64,000 bases of DNA from an uncultured Prevotellaceae bacterium (GTDB lineage: Bacteria > Bacteroidota > Bacteroidia > Bacteroidales > Bacteroidaceae). Numbering within the stretch: the first letter of the stretch is position 1; every line of letters starts with the position of its first letter. The stretch covers positions 62,001 to 126,000 of the forward strand of contig CACYME010000001.1 of NCBI GenBank assembly GCA_902775475.1. Direction: 5' to 3'. Both the position numbers and the translations under genes were made by a program. A model generated the notes under the pieces. It had not been told where the DNA came from. It saw only the letters and a program-made list of their open reading frames with translations, and did no database searches. Positions 24,624 through 33,958 of this stretch are shown here, piece by piece.

Positions 24624-25631
24624 TTATTGTTTATTTCTCATTTCGCTTCGTAGAGTGATGACGGTAATCTCGGGAGGAACGCCAAGGCGAAAGGGTATGA
24701 CGCCACTCAGACCTGGCGAAACATAAAGGGCACGGTTGCCCATATAATACATGCCATTAGAGTAGCGCTTTGCCAGTGACACGGGCGACCACCCAAAGAG
24801 CGAGAACTGTCCGCCATGAGTGTGGCCGCTGAGCGTCAGCTGCACATGGCTGTGGGGCAGAATCTTGCGCCGCCAGGCAGAAGGGTCGTGCTCGAGCATC
24901 ACCACGAATTCGTCGCGGGCAATACCGAAGAGGGCCGAATTAACATCGCCCAGCTGCGGGAAGCGTCCCTCGCCGTCGTTCTCCATACCGGCGATGACAA
25001 TGCTGGCTGAATCGCGGCGGATGCGATGACGCCCATTAGTCAGCAGCACCCAGCCCATGTCGTCCTGATAGTTCTCTACCATCCCCTGGTCCAGCTCAAG
25101 CTCGTAGGGATGCTTGAAGTCTGAAATATACATGGGATAGTCGTGATTGCCCAGAACAGAAAAGACCCCATCGCGGGCCTTGATGCGGCGAAGTTGCGGC
25201 AGGTGTTCGGTAATCTCGTCGTAAGTCTTATTCTTCAGGTCGCCCGTGAAGACCACAGCATCGGCATGCTGGGCGTTGATGCTGTCGATGGCTTTTCGCA
25301 ACAGGTCTTTCCTCCAGCCTGTGAACGTGCCCACATGGGCATCGCTGAACTGCACGATGCGATAACCGTCGAACTCCTTGGGCAAATCGGCACTGGTGAA
25401 CTCCACGTGAACCACCCGCAACTGGCGTACACCCACATAGCTGCCCCAAAGGAATGCCCACCAGCACAGCAACAGGGTGACAAGCATTAGCACTCGCAGC
25501 CAGCGGCGACGGCGCAAACGGACAAGTCCGGCAACCACGATAAGTGTAAGCAAAAGGAGCAAGCCCCACCCTATGTAGATGTAGGTATCGGGCGAGAATA
25601 GGATGAAGAGGAGTATCGAGAGTGCATTCAT
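24624..25631 (-). CDS. membrane-anchored metallophosphoesterase (YkuE/calcineurin-like)
   Basis: A 335-residue protein with two N-terminal membrane segments (residues about 17-35 and 45-70) and a calcineurin-like phosphoesterase domain. Metal-binding motifs appear in order: FSDAHVG, TGDLKN, LGNHDYP, and LSGHTHGGQ. The family includes YkuE-type phosphoesterases and UDP-diacylglucosamine hydrolase relatives, acting on unknown phosphate esters. Its start overlaps the stop of the MetH-activation gene by four bases (ATGA). The neighbour PlsC gene hints at lipid metabolism, but that is only context. Confidence 0.88.
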   Translation of the reverse strand: MNALSILLFILFSPDTYIYIGWGLLLLLTLIVVAGLVRLRRRRWLRVLMLVTLLLCWWAFLWGSYVGVRQLRVVHVEFTSADLPKEFDGYRIVQFSDAHVGTFTGWRKDLLRKAIDSINAQHADAVVFTGDLKNKTYDEITEHLPQLRRIKARDGVFSVLGNHDYPMYISDFKHPYELELDQGMVENYQDDMGWVLLTNGRHRIRRDSASIVIAGMENDGEGRFPQLGDVNSALFGIARDEFVVMLEHDPSAWRRKILPHSHVQLTLSGHTHGGQFSLFGWSPVSLAKRYSNGMYYMGNRALYVSPGLSGVIPFRLGVPPEITVITLRSEMRNKQ

Positions 25632-26431
25632 AGGTTGGCAGAAAGAAATTTTTGCATGGTTTCCAATGACAGGCCACGACGACGTGCATAGTCGGAGAGC
25701 TGGTCATGACCAATTTTCCCCACGCCGAAATAGCACGCCGAGGGATGGGCTATCATCAGTCCGCTCACGCTGGCATGGGGGCGCATGGCTCCGCTCTCGG
25801 TGAGCGTGATGCCTATCTGGCGCATGTCGAGCAGACGGTCGAGCAGGAAGTTCAGGCTGGCATCGGGTAGCGAAGGATAGCCCACGGCTGGACGTATGCC
25901 CTGGAAATGCTCCTGCTGCATCTCGCCGATGCTAAGCTGTTCGTTGGGTGCATATCCCCACAACTGCTTGCGCACCTGCTCGTGCAGCCGCTCGGCAGTA
26001 GCCTCGGCCAGACGGTCGGCCAGCAGCTGGGCCATCATCTTCAGATAAGGGTCAGCGTCGAAATCGTGCTCCATACCTGCATCCGTACTGGTAGCAAAGA
26101 GCCCTATCTGATTATCGACCGAAGGAGCACATCGCTGGGGAGCAATGAAATCGGCCAGGCATCGGCACGTCTGCCCATGCTGCTGGCGTAGGCAGGGGAA
26201 CGTTGTTTCAGTTCCATCAATGCTGAGCACGATGTCATCGCCGTCGGCATAAGCCTGAGCGATCATCAGCACGGCATGCGTGTGGTAACGCTCTTGCTGT
26301 GCTACCAGGAAGGCCTCAGCCTCTTCCCTCAGCCGGTGCCGTTCGTCAGACTGTTTCACCTGCCAGGCGTGATAGTAGTACGCCCAGTTGATGTAAGGAA
26401 CCACTTCGGGAAGTTCGTAGCTGAGCGTCAT
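25628..26431 (-). CDS. stand-alone methionine synthase activation-domain protein
   Basis: A 267-residue protein corresponding to the C-terminal activation domain of cobalamin-dependent MetH, which binds S-adenosylmethionine and allows reductive remethylation of cob(II)alamin. Visible signatures are the RPAVGYPSLPD block and the PHASVSGLMIAHPSACYFGVGKI block, both characteristic of that domain. There is no homocysteine, folate or cobalamin domain, so it would act in trans on a split MetH encoded elsewhere. It overlaps both neighbours by four bases (dihydroorotase upstream, metallophosphoesterase downstream), so it is translationally coupled. Confidence 0.88.
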   Translation of the reverse strand: MTLSYELPEVVPYINWAYYYHAWQVKQSDERHRLREEAEAFLVAQQERYHTHAVLMIAQAYADGDDIVLSIDGTETTFPCLRQQHGQTCRCLADFIAPQRCAPSVDNQIGLFATSTDAGMEHDFDADPYLKMMAQLLADRLAEATAERLHEQVRKQLWGYAPNEQLSIGEMQQEHFQGIRPAVGYPSLPDASLNFLLDRLLDMRQIGITLTESGAMRPHASVSGLMIAHPSACYFGVGKIGHDQLSDYARRRGLSLETMQKFLSANL

Positions 26432-27762
26432 CTGAAAAGAATGGGCTGTGCGATGTAGCCGCGGTCGACCACACCGTTATGATAGACAAGGTGACCATTG
26501 CAGAAGGTTTTCTCCACCCGCCAGTCGAAGGTGCGCCCTTCCAGTGGGCTCCATTTGCACTTGCTCAAGATGACGTCCTTCGTTACCGTCCAGGGAGAAT
26601 GGGGACGAACGATAGTGATGTCGGCCTTATAGCCCTCTCGCAGGAAGCCTCGCTGTTGCACACCGAAAATGATGGCAGGATTATGCGCCATGAGTTCGAC
26701 CATCCGCTCGATGGTGAGCACCTCCTCATCGACCAGCGAAAGCATGGCGGGCAACGAGAACTGCACCATAGGCATGCCGCTGGCTGCCTTGGCGCAGCCG
26801 CCCTGCTTCTGCTCCAGCAGATGGGGGGCATGGTCGGTGGCCACCACGCTGATGCGCCCGTCACGAAGTCCCTGACGGAGCGCCTCCTGGTCGATGACAC
26901 TCTTGATGGAGGGATTCACCTTGATGCGCGCTCCAAGACGTTCATAGTCGACAAAAGAGAAGAGCAAATGCCCCACCGTTGCCTCAGCCGTGATAACATG
27001 CAGGCAGTCGGCAGGAATCATCTCCAGCTCCTCTTTGGTAGAAACATGTGCGATATGCATCTGAACGGAATGCGTCACAGCCAATTCTATGGCCTTCCTC
27101 GTAGACTCCATGCAGGCCTCCATGCTGCGAATCACCGAATGGAAGCGCACGTCGGGGTCATCGCCGAAGCGCTGCTTGATGGCTTCCATGTTACGGTTAA
27201 TGATGGAGGTGTCCTCACAGTGCACCATAATGGGCAGTGGCGAGAGGCTGAATATACGCTCGAGAGCCTCGTCGCGGTCAACAAGCATGTTGCCCGTCGA
27301 ACTTCCCATGAAAAGTTTGACGCCTGGAATGCTGTGCGGGTCAAGCTGCGCCAGGAGTTCCGCATTGTCATTAGTAGCACCAAAAAAGAAGGCATAGTTC
27401 ACATGGCTCTTCGTGGCCGCAAGCAGCTGTTTCTCCTCCAATGCTTCCAGCGTAGTGGTCTGCGGCACCGTATTCGGCATGTCGAAGTAGCTGGTCACAC
27501 CTCCTGCCGCAGCAGCACAGCTCTCGCTGTCGATGTCGGCCTTTGCGGTGAGTCCTGGTTCGCGGAAATGCACATGGTCGTCGATGATGCCCGGCAACAC
27601 GTAGCAGCCCGTGGCATCAACGCGTTCTTCCCCTTCTATCGGAAAAGAAGAACCTTCTTGTTTGGGAATAACCGCAACGATACGGTCACCTTCTATAACA
27701 ACAGAGCCAACGAAAGCCTTGCCTTCGTTGACTATTGTTCCTCCTTCGATGATGGTTCTCAT
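26428..27762 (-). CDS. pyrC: dihydroorotase
   Basis: Zinc amidohydrolase that interconverts carbamoyl-aspartate and dihydroorotate in pyrimidine synthesis. The 444-residue protein has the metal motif DDHVHFREPG, the lysine expected to be carboxylated in GVKLFMGSSTG, the metal histidines in MVHCED and IAHVSTKEE, and the catalytic aspartate in ATDHAPH. It is the long type I form, related to allantoinases and hydantoinases; the DHVHFREPG and SSTGNM patterns favour dihydroorotase. Four-base overlaps join it to the lipoprotein gene upstream and the MetH-activation gene downstream. Confidence 0.92.
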   Translation of the reverse strand: MRTIIEGGTIVNEGKAFVGSVVIEGDRIVAVIPKQEGSSFPIEGEERVDATGCYVLPGIIDDHVHFREPGLTAKADIDSESCAAAAGGVTSYFDMPNTVPQTTTLEALEEKQLLAATKSHVNYAFFFGATNDNAELLAQLDPHSIPGVKLFMGSSTGNMLVDRDEALERIFSLSPLPIMVHCEDTSIINRNMEAIKQRFGDDPDVRFHSVIRSMEACMESTRKAIELAVTHSVQMHIAHVSTKEELEMIPADCLHVITAEATVGHLLFSFVDYERLGARIKVNPSIKSVIDQEALRQGLRDGRISVVATDHAPHLLEQKQGGCAKAASGMPMVQFSLPAMLSLVDEEVLTIERMVELMAHNPAIIFGVQQRGFLREGYKADITIVRPHSPWTVTKDVILSKCKWSPLEGRTFDWRVEKTFCNGHLVYHNGVVDRGYIAQPILFR

Positions 27763-28526
27763 GGCTGTTTTCCTCCTTCTGCCGGCGCAGCAGCCACAGC
27801 TGGTTCATCGTCAATCTCACCTCGCATTCTTGCCAGAATTTCCTTGGCCTTCGAGTAGTACACACTCACATAGTGGTCTTTCCTGAACTTATCGGTAGCC
27901 TTTCCCATGATTTCCTCTATCTGTGGCGTCAGCACGGGATACTGATAGCCCGACGTAAGCAGCTGGAAAGCGCAGGGGCCCAGCACGTTGTCCTGATTAT
28001 CCAAGATGAAGCGCGTCTCCAGACTGTCTATCTGCCCCAGCAACAACTGATCTTCCACCGAGAGGCGCTGGGCAATGGTCTGCTCATCCATTCCCTCCAG
28101 CATCATCTGAATCTGCTTGTGTCCCAGCTCTGCCCGCTGGTTGTCCAGCTGCATCAGCTTGTCCAGATAGTCATAGAGCTGTTCGTTGAGGGGCGTGCCT
28201 GTCACCTTGTGACCCATTCTGTCTATCTTCACCAGGATATCGCCTTTCTCAATGACCAGCAGTGGAGGCACGTTGTCACTGATGGAGAGCAGGGCGATGT
28301 GCGTGCTGTCCATCTTGCCGGTAAAGCCAAAGCTGCCGTGCACCACCTCGCAAGAGTCGATGTTCTTCAGTTCATCGTTCATCAATGCCTTCAGATAGAG
28401 CTTGCTGCCATCAAGCACCGACACAGAGGAGGAACCTTGGATGTTGTACGTCTCCGAGTATTGCTCAGCACACGAAATGAGTGTGGCGAGCACGATTACC
28501 GGATACAGGAATTTGTTCTTAGACAT
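27759..28526 (-). CDS. DUF4369-domain lipoprotein
   Basis: A 255-residue lipoprotein starting MSKNKFLYPVIVLATLISC, where the final cysteine is the lipid-bearing residue. A DUF4369 domain (residues about 25-125: YLKALMNDELKNIDSCEVVHGSFGFTG, VIEKGDILVKID) is followed by a helical region. In other Bacteroidetes this domain often precedes a thioredoxin domain; here none follows. The C-terminus is rich in A, P and E. The ATG at 28526 is preferred over 28553 because the signal peptide starts there and the promoter box would overlap the longer form. First gene of the pyrC operon. Confidence 0.8.
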   Translation of the reverse strand: MSKNKFLYPVIVLATLISCAEQYSETYNIQGSSSVSVLDGSKLYLKALMNDELKNIDSCEVVHGSFGFTGKMDSTHIALLSISDNVPPLLVIEKGDILVKIDRMGHKVTGTPLNEQLYDYLDKLMQLDNQRAELGHKQIQMMLEGMDEQTIAQRLSVEDQLLLGQIDSLETRFILDNQDNVLGPCAFQLLTSGYQYPVLTPQIEEIMGKATDKFRKDHYVSVYYSKAKEILARMRGEIDDEPAVAAAPAEGGKQP

Positions 28527-28551
28527 GGTCTTTCGATTTGCTTTCACCTGC

Positions 28552-28559
28552 AAATGTAC
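28552..28559 (-). promoter_or_regulatory. Predicted -7 box for the DUF4369-pyrC operon
   Basis: TACATTTG on the minus strand, 26 bases before the lipoprotein start. Confidence 0.6.
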
Positions 28560-28617
28560 AACGTTATCTTGAAGTACGGAAAAAAATTAGCGCAATTTAA
28601 TCAATTGCGCGCTCCTT

Positions 28618-29025
28618 TTAGCGTTTTTTTGCCTCTTTTTGCAACTCTGCATCAATTCTATACACCGTATAGAGCTGAATGACTGCTGCGATAAGCAGGA
28701 CGACGACCCAGTTGTTGTGAACATAATTCAGCCACGTCAGCTGGTCAAGTCCAAAAGGATTACCATGGTCAGCGAACATCAGGGCAGCCACCACGATGAG
28801 CAGCACATCGCTGAAAAGCATGATGCGGCGCAGTCGCTGAATAGTGAAGTTCTCCCCCTCATATCGCTGCAGCACCTGCATGGCCACGAATGCCAGCGCA
28901 CCTATGGCAAAGACGTAAGGCGCCACGCCTCGTGCAATCATTCCCATTGCAGCCCCAATCACCATGAGCACGGCTCCTACTATGAACACCGTGCTCTGCA
29001 ATCTATTCAATGGTTTCATCCTCAA
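28618..29025 (-). CDS. small multi-pass inner-membrane protein
   Basis: A 135-residue protein with about four hydrophobic segments (VFIVGAVLMVIGAAMGMI, VFAIGALAFVAMQVL, MLFSDVLLIVVAALMFA, WVVVLLIAAVIQLYTVY) and a basic tail (AELQKEAKKR). I do not recognise a characterised family. The start at 29025 overlaps the end of the FtsB/DivIC-like gene by 23 bases (17 if the second methionine at 29019 is used), so the two are translated together. Small proteins of this kind next to ftsB are seen in other Bacteroidales; the role is unknown. Confidence 0.75.
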   Translation of the reverse strand: MRMKPLNRLQSTVFIVGAVLMVIGAAMGMIARGVAPYVFAIGALAFVAMQVLQRYEGENFTIQRLRRIMLFSDVLLIVVAALMFADHGNPFGLDQLTWLNYVHNNWVVVLLIAAVIQLYTVYRIDAELQKEAKKR

Positions 29026-29365
29026 CAGTCAGTTCTTCTACCTTTGGATCGTCACTCAGCACGAACACGTCCTCATCGTCGTGCTTCATGAAATGCTGCT
29101 CTCGTCCCACACGCTCCACGGCTTTCGGGTCGGTCTGCAGCAGATGCACCTGCTCCTGGTTAGCCTTCGTCTGAGCCACCTTGACGGCAATCTCTTTCCG
29201 CAACTCGTTTTTCCGCATATTGTTCTGCAGATGGGCCACCACGCTATTGTCGCCCAGGAAGCCCACGATGAGTATGCCCACGGCCAGCACAATAATGTAC
29301 TTATTGTACTTCATGCCGAGGAAGCGCCCCACGCCTTTCATCACCTTCTTTAGTTTATCTTTCAT
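29003..29365 (-). CDS. FtsB/DivIC-like septum formation initiator
   Basis: A 120-residue bitopic membrane protein: a short basic cytoplasmic start, one membrane helix (IIVLAVGILIVGFLG, residues about 24-38), then a coiled coil (LQNNMRKNELRKEIAVKVAQTKANQEQ). The C-terminal block VERVGREQHFMKHDDEDVFVL matches the end of the FtsB/DivIC family (usually I-E-x-x-A-R-E-x-y-x-x-x-x-x-x-E-x-v-f). Members scaffold the FtsQ-FtsL-FtsB complex in the division septum. It lies 22 bases after dnaX and overlaps the following membrane-protein gene. Confidence 0.82.
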   Translation of the reverse strand: MKDKLKKVMKGVGRFLGMKYNKYIIVLAVGILIVGFLGDNSVVAHLQNNMRKNELRKEIAVKVAQTKANQEQVHLLQTDPKAVERVGREQHFMKHDDEDVFVLSDDPKVEELTVEDETIE

Positions 29366-29387
29366 AACTTAACACTTATCACTACCT

Positions 29388-31223
29388 TCATGCCAGCTCC
29401 AAGTCGAAAGCCTGCTTCAGCATCTCTACCGACTTGTTCTGCGTGCTCATTAGCTCAAATTGCTCTTTACGGGAGAGCACTTTCTGTATGGTTCCCTGTT
29501 CGGCCACTTGCAGCGACAGGGTGATGTTCTTGTTCTTCAGATACAGCCTCAGCGTGGCCAAGATACTTCCACGTATGGTCTCCACTTCAGCCTTGATAAT
29601 CTCATTGGGCACCACCACCTCCACCTCGGGCATCGCCTTGATGACGGGGTTCATGTTCTTCATGCGTGCAGCAATGCCACTGAGCTTTTGCGGCATGCGG
29701 TTGCACATTGACATCCACTGCAGTTCCAGCTCTTCCTGAGTGAACTCCGACTGCCCGTCTGTAGTGTTATCGCTGATGCCAGGCGTACCAGGAAGGATGC
29801 TCATCTTCTGGGGCTGGGCCTGCCGACGCAGATTGCCCCATGAGCTGGTGATACCCGACAGCTTCAGCTGGGGTGTTGCGCCCGTAGCCTTTTCAGTGCC
29901 CGACGGTGCCGTGGCAGGGCTATGGCCGGGCCTACCTGATGCCGCATCCCCCTCGGGTGCCATAACGGGAGCCATATTAATCGCAACCGCGGCCACCTGC
30001 TGAGCCAACTTCACTTCGGGCTGCGACGACGGCCTGACCTCCTGCGTCTTCTTCGCAGGGGCAGCCATCAGTTGCTTAAACAGGGATTTCAGTCGCTTGG
30101 GGCGACGCCCCGCGCCTGCAGCCCCCTCCTCGGGCTGCGTAATCTGTGCCACCTCGATGAGCGTCAGCTCCACGAGCAGGCGCTTGTTGCTCGACTGCCG
30201 ATAGCCCAGGTCGCACTGGTTCATCAGCCGCAGGGCCTGATAGAGGAACTGCGTTGGGGCTTTCCTGGCCTGGTCGGCATAGCGCTGACGCTGCTGGTCG
30301 CTCACTTCGAGCAGCGGCAGCGTCTGAGGGTCCTTGGCCATGAGCACGTTGCGCACGTGCTTGGCCAGCCCCTGCACCAGCAGACCGCCATCGAAGCCCT
30401 TGCCAATGATGCTGTTGAGCAGCACCATCACCTCGGCCACCTTGTTCTGCAGCGAAAGCTCCACAAGGTTGAAATAGTTCTCCGAGTCGAGCACGTTCAA
30501 GTCTTCAATCACCTTCTGATAGGTGATGTTTCCCTGACAGAACGACGCTGCCTGGTCGAAGATGGAAAGTGCATCGCGCATGCCGCCGTCGGCCTTCTCG
30601 GCAATCACGGCAAGCGCCTCCTCCTCGAACTGTATGCCCTCTTTCTGCGCCACATGCTTTAGATGCTCAATGGTGTTCTGCACCGTCATGCGCTCGAAGT
30701 CATAAATCTGGCAACGGCTCAGGATGGTGGGCAGAATCTTGTGCTTCTCGGTGGTGGCAAGGATGAAGATGACGTGTGCAGGCGGCTCCTCGAGCGTCTT
30801 CAGGAAGGCGTTGAAGGCCGACGACGACAGCATGTGCACCTCGTCGATGATAAACACCTTGTATTTGCCCACCTGCGGCGGAATGCGCGTCTGCTCCATG
30901 AGCGACTTGATGTGCTCCACCGAGTTGTTCGAGGCGGCGTCGAGCTCAAAAATGTTCAGCGAGCGCTGCTCGTTGAAGGCCTGACAGCTCTCGCACTCGC
31001 CGCAGGCCTCGCCCTCAGCCGTAGGGTTCTGGCAGTTGATGGCCTTGGCGAAGATGCGTGCGCAAGTGGTCTTGCCCACGCCTCGCGGCCCGCAGAACAG
31101 GTAGGCATGTGCCAGCTTTCCGCTCTTCACCGCGTTCTTCAGCGTGGTCGTCAGCGCCCCCTGCCCCACCACCGTGTCAAAGGTCATAGGACGGTACTTG
31201 CGTGCCGATACGATATATTCCAT
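29388..31223 (-). CDS. dnaX: DNA polymerase III subunits gamma and tau
   Basis: Clamp-loader ATPase of the replisome. The 611-residue protein begins ARKYRPMTFDTVVGQ, then the Walker A motif GPRGVGKTT, the zinc-binding CGECESC region, the sensor region FELDAASNNSVEHIKSL, Walker B with IDEVHMLSS, and the SRC motif SRCQIYDFER. A low-complexity proline and alanine linker (about 365-460) joins the C-terminal tau region. I see no clear A-rich slippery site that would produce a short gamma form. It has its own TAnnTTTG box and is followed by the FtsB/DivIC-like gene. Confidence 0.96.
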   Translation of the reverse strand: MEYIVSARKYRPMTFDTVVGQGALTTTLKNAVKSGKLAHAYLFCGPRGVGKTTCARIFAKAINCQNPTAEGEACGECESCQAFNEQRSLNIFELDAASNNSVEHIKSLMEQTRIPPQVGKYKVFIIDEVHMLSSSAFNAFLKTLEEPPAHVIFILATTEKHKILPTILSRCQIYDFERMTVQNTIEHLKHVAQKEGIQFEEEALAVIAEKADGGMRDALSIFDQAASFCQGNITYQKVIEDLNVLDSENYFNLVELSLQNKVAEVMVLLNSIIGKGFDGGLLVQGLAKHVRNVLMAKDPQTLPLLEVSDQQRQRYADQARKAPTQFLYQALRLMNQCDLGYRQSSNKRLLVELTLIEVAQITQPEEGAAGAGRRPKRLKSLFKQLMAAPAKKTQEVRPSSQPEVKLAQQVAAVAINMAPVMAPEGDAASGRPGHSPATAPSGTEKATGATPQLKLSGITSSWGNLRRQAQPQKMSILPGTPGISDNTTDGQSEFTQEELELQWMSMCNRMPQKLSGIAARMKNMNPVIKAMPEVEVVVPNEIIKAEVETIRGSILATLRLYLKNKNITLSLQVAEQGTIQKVLSRKEQFELMSTQNKSVEMLKQAFDLELA

Positions 31224-31253
31224 AGAAAATAGTGATGCTTTTGTTTCAGCCTA

Positions 31254-31261
31254 CAAAGGTA
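31254..31261 (-). promoter_or_regulatory. Predicted -7 box for dnaX
   Basis: TACCTTTG on the minus strand, 31 bases before the dnaX start. Confidence 0.65.
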
Positions 31262-31332
31262 AGCAATTCTGCGCTCATTTGCAAATAAAAAGCGAGAATA
31301 AATGCCGTTAAAGGGAGTTAAAGGCCCACGGA

Positions 31333-32613
31333 TTATTCATATCGCATGGAGCGTGCGGGATGGATGCGCGACACCAGATAGCTGGGGCCCACGAGCACGA
31401 GGGTGCTGATAATCAGCGTGGCCACATTGAGCAACAGCACCAGCGGCAGGTTCAGTTCCACGGGTGCCTCGCTCACATAGTAGGTCTGCGCATCGAGGCG
31501 AACGATGCCCGTCAGCTTCTGCAGCATCACGATGCCAATGCCCAGCAGGTTGCCCCAGAGCAGCCCGCGCCCGATGATGAACACGGCAAACCAGAGGAAC
31601 GTGTGGCGGATGGAGTCGTTGCGTGCGCCAAGGGCCTTCAGCACGCCAATCATCTGGGTGCGTTCCAGGATGATGATGAGCAGTCCGCTGATCATGGTGA
31701 AGCCCGCCAGCGCCACCATCAGCCCCAGGATGATCCAGACGTTGATGTCGAGCAGGTCGAGCCACTGGAACACGGTGGGATAGCTCTGGTGGATGGTGAG
31801 CGAGGTGAGCGTGTTGCCCTGGCTGTCCAGTCGTCCGCTGTCGAGGAAGTGGCTGATGAGGCGGTCGTCGGTCTGTTCCAGCTTGTCGAAGTCGTCGACC
31901 AGCAGCTCCGCCCCGCTGCACTGCCGTCCCTTGAAGCCGTTGCGGCGGTTGGCCACGTAGAGGTCGGTGATGCAGAAGAGGTCGTCGAAGCGCTTCATGT
32001 TCGTCTCGTAGATGCCACTGACGTGGAAGGCCAGGCGCGACACATGGTCGCCGATGAAGTAGGCATAGATGATGTTGCCCACCTGCAGGCTCAGCTTTCG
32101 GGCCATGGTGCGCGAAATGACCACCTCGTAGGGGTGTGCGTCGCTGTTGGCCTCGCCCTGCAGCGGGTTGCTGTCGTGGAAGGCGGGCAACGCTCCCTCC
32201 ACCAGGCTCTCCTTCAGGAACGACGTGTCATATTCCGGGCCTATGCCCTTGAACATCACGCCGAGGAAGTCGCGGTCGGTCTTCAGGATGCCCTGCGCCA
32301 TGGTGTAGCGCTCCACATGGCTGATGCCCGGCACGGCCTTCAGCGCCTGCATCAGGCTGTCGTCCATGCAGACGGGCAGGCCCACGTCGGTTCCCACGGA
32401 GCGCACGTTGAGCACCTGGATGTGGCTACCGAAGCCCACCACCTTGTCGCGGATGGTGTGCTTGAACCCCAGCACCACCGCCACCGTGACAATCATCACG
32501 GCCAGGCCGATGGCCACGCCCGCCGTGGCGATATGGATGGCCGGACGGCTCACCTTCTGGCGGTCGTCGGTCTGTCCATTGATGCGGCGGGCAACGAAGA
32601 GGGGAAAATTCAT
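31333..32613 (-). CDS. LolC/LolE-type ABC transporter permease
   Basis: A 426-residue inner-membrane protein of the FtsX/MacB permease class, as in lipoprotein-releasing LolCE. The N-terminus MNFPLFVARRINGQ leads into a first membrane helix (IHIATAGVAIGLAVMIVTVAVVLGF), a periplasmic MacB-like domain of about 210 residues, and three C-terminal helices in the FtsX region (NVWIILGLMVALAGFTMISGLLIIILERTQMIGVLKALGA). No ATPase gene is adjacent, so its partner LolD must be elsewhere. It begins 36 bases after the aminotransferase stop and may be cotranscribed with it. Confidence 0.88.
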   Translation of the reverse strand: MNFPLFVARRINGQTDDRQKVSRPAIHIATAGVAIGLAVMIVTVAVVLGFKHTIRDKVVGFGSHIQVLNVRSVGTDVGLPVCMDDSLMQALKAVPGISHVERYTMAQGILKTDRDFLGVMFKGIGPEYDTSFLKESLVEGALPAFHDSNPLQGEANSDAHPYEVVISRTMARKLSLQVGNIIYAYFIGDHVSRLAFHVSGIYETNMKRFDDLFCITDLYVANRRNGFKGRQCSGAELLVDDFDKLEQTDDRLISHFLDSGRLDSQGNTLTSLTIHQSYPTVFQWLDLLDINVWIILGLMVALAGFTMISGLLIIILERTQMIGVLKALGARNDSIRHTFLWFAVFIIGRGLLWGNLLGIGIVMLQKLTGIVRLDAQTYYVSEAPVELNLPLVLLLNVATLIISTLVLVGPSYLVSRIHPARSMRYE

Positions 32614-32649
32614 GCTACGGAATTAGTAACCACGCTTACTAATTACACC

Positions 32650-33843
32650 TTATTTGTTATTATAGGCCTCGAGTGCCTTCTGCAGCACCACGAGTGCGCG
32701 CTCCAGATCCTCCTTCTTCAGCACGTAGGCTATGCGCACCTGGTCGCGTCCGGCACCGGGAGTGGTGTAGAAGCCCGCAGCAGGCGCCATCATCACCGTC
32801 TCACCCTCGTAGGTGAAGTCGCTCAGACACCAGCGGCAGAACTCCTCGGCATCGTCGACGGGCAGCTTGGCCACCGTGTAGAAGGCTCCCATGGGGATGG
32901 GCGAATAGACACCGGGTATACGGTTCAGCCCATCGATGAGGCACTTGCGGCGCTCCACATACTCGTCGTAGACGTCGCGCATGTACTCCTCGGGCGTGTC
33001 TAAAGAGGCCTCGGCCACAATCTGGCCGATGAGGGGCGGCGACAGGCGTGCCTGGCAGAACTTCATCACGGCCTTGCGCACCTCGGGATTCTTCGTGATG
33101 AGGGCGCCCACGCGGATGCCGCACTCCGAATAGCGCTTGGAAACGGAGTCGATGAGAATGACGTTCTGCTCGATGCCTTCCAGATGGCATGCCGAGATAT
33201 AGGGCGAGCCGGTGTAGATGTATTCACGGTAGACCTCGTCGCTGAACAGGTAGAGGTCATACTTCTTCACCAGGTCGCGTATCTGGTTCATTTCGCGGCG
33301 CGTGTAAAGGTAGCCCGTGGGGTTGTTGGGGTTACAAATCATTATCGCGCGCGTGCGTTCATTTATTAATTCTTCAAACTTCTCCACCTTCGGCAGCGAG
33401 AAGCCCTCGTCGATGGTGGTGGCAATGGTGCGAATCTTTGCCCCGGCGCTGATGGCGAAGGCCATGTAGTTGGCGTAGGCCGGCTCGGGCACGATAATCT
33501 CGTCGCCGGGGTTCAGACAGCTCAGGAAGGCGAAGAGCACGGCCTCGGAGCCACCGCTGGTGATGATGATGTCGTCGGCAGTGACCTGTATATTATATTT
33601 CGCGTAGTAGCCCACCAGCTTCTCGCGGTAGCTCTGGTAGCCCTGCGAGGGTGAGTACTCCAGGATGTTGCGGTCGATGTGCTTCAGCGCGTCGAGTGCC
33701 ACCTGCGGCGTGGGCAGGTCGGGCTGTCCAATGTTCAGGTGATACACGTGGGTTCCGCGCTGCTTGGCGGCAGCGGCCAGCGGAGCCAGCTTGCGAATAG
33801 GGCTCTCGGGCATTTCATGTCCGCGGACTGATATTTCGGGCAT
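32650..33843 (-). CDS. class I/II PLP-dependent aminotransferase
   Basis: A 397-residue cytoplasmic aminotransferase of fold type I. Signatures include HLNIGQPDLPTP near the N-terminus, SGGSEAVLFAF, NPNNPTGYLYT, DEVYREYIYTG, the PLP-binding lysine in DSVSKRYSECGIRVG, and the substrate arginine region at RIAYVLK near the end. It belongs to the aspartate or aromatic aminotransferase group; the exact amino donor cannot be assigned. A TAACTTTG box precedes it on the minus strand. Confidence 0.9.
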   Translation of the reverse strand: MPEISVRGHEMPESPIRKLAPLAAAAKQRGTHVYHLNIGQPDLPTPQVALDALKHIDRNILEYSPSQGYQSYREKLVGYYAKYNIQVTADDIIITSGGSEAVLFAFLSCLNPGDEIIVPEPAYANYMAFAISAGAKIRTIATTIDEGFSLPKVEKFEELINERTRAIMICNPNNPTGYLYTRREMNQIRDLVKKYDLYLFSDEVYREYIYTGSPYISACHLEGIEQNVILIDSVSKRYSECGIRVGALITKNPEVRKAVMKFCQARLSPPLIGQIVAEASLDTPEEYMRDVYDEYVERRKCLIDGLNRIPGVYSPIPMGAFYTVAKLPVDDAEEFCRWCLSDFTYEGETVMMAPAAGFYTTPGAGRDQVRIAYVLKKEDLERALVVLQKALEAYNNK

Positions 33844-33884
33844 CTTTCTACTTCTTGTTTGTCTGTTTGTTTTCTTTTCGCGTG

Positions 33885-33892
33885 CAAAGTTA
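33885..33892 (-). promoter_or_regulatory. Predicted -7 box for the aminotransferase gene
   Basis: TAACTTTG on the minus strand, 42 bases before the start. Confidence 0.65.
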
Positions 33893-33958
33893 CGCTTTTT
33901 TTTTCATATCGCCGCTTAAAAGTGCAGGAAATTAGCAGTCAACCGATTAGAAATTGTC

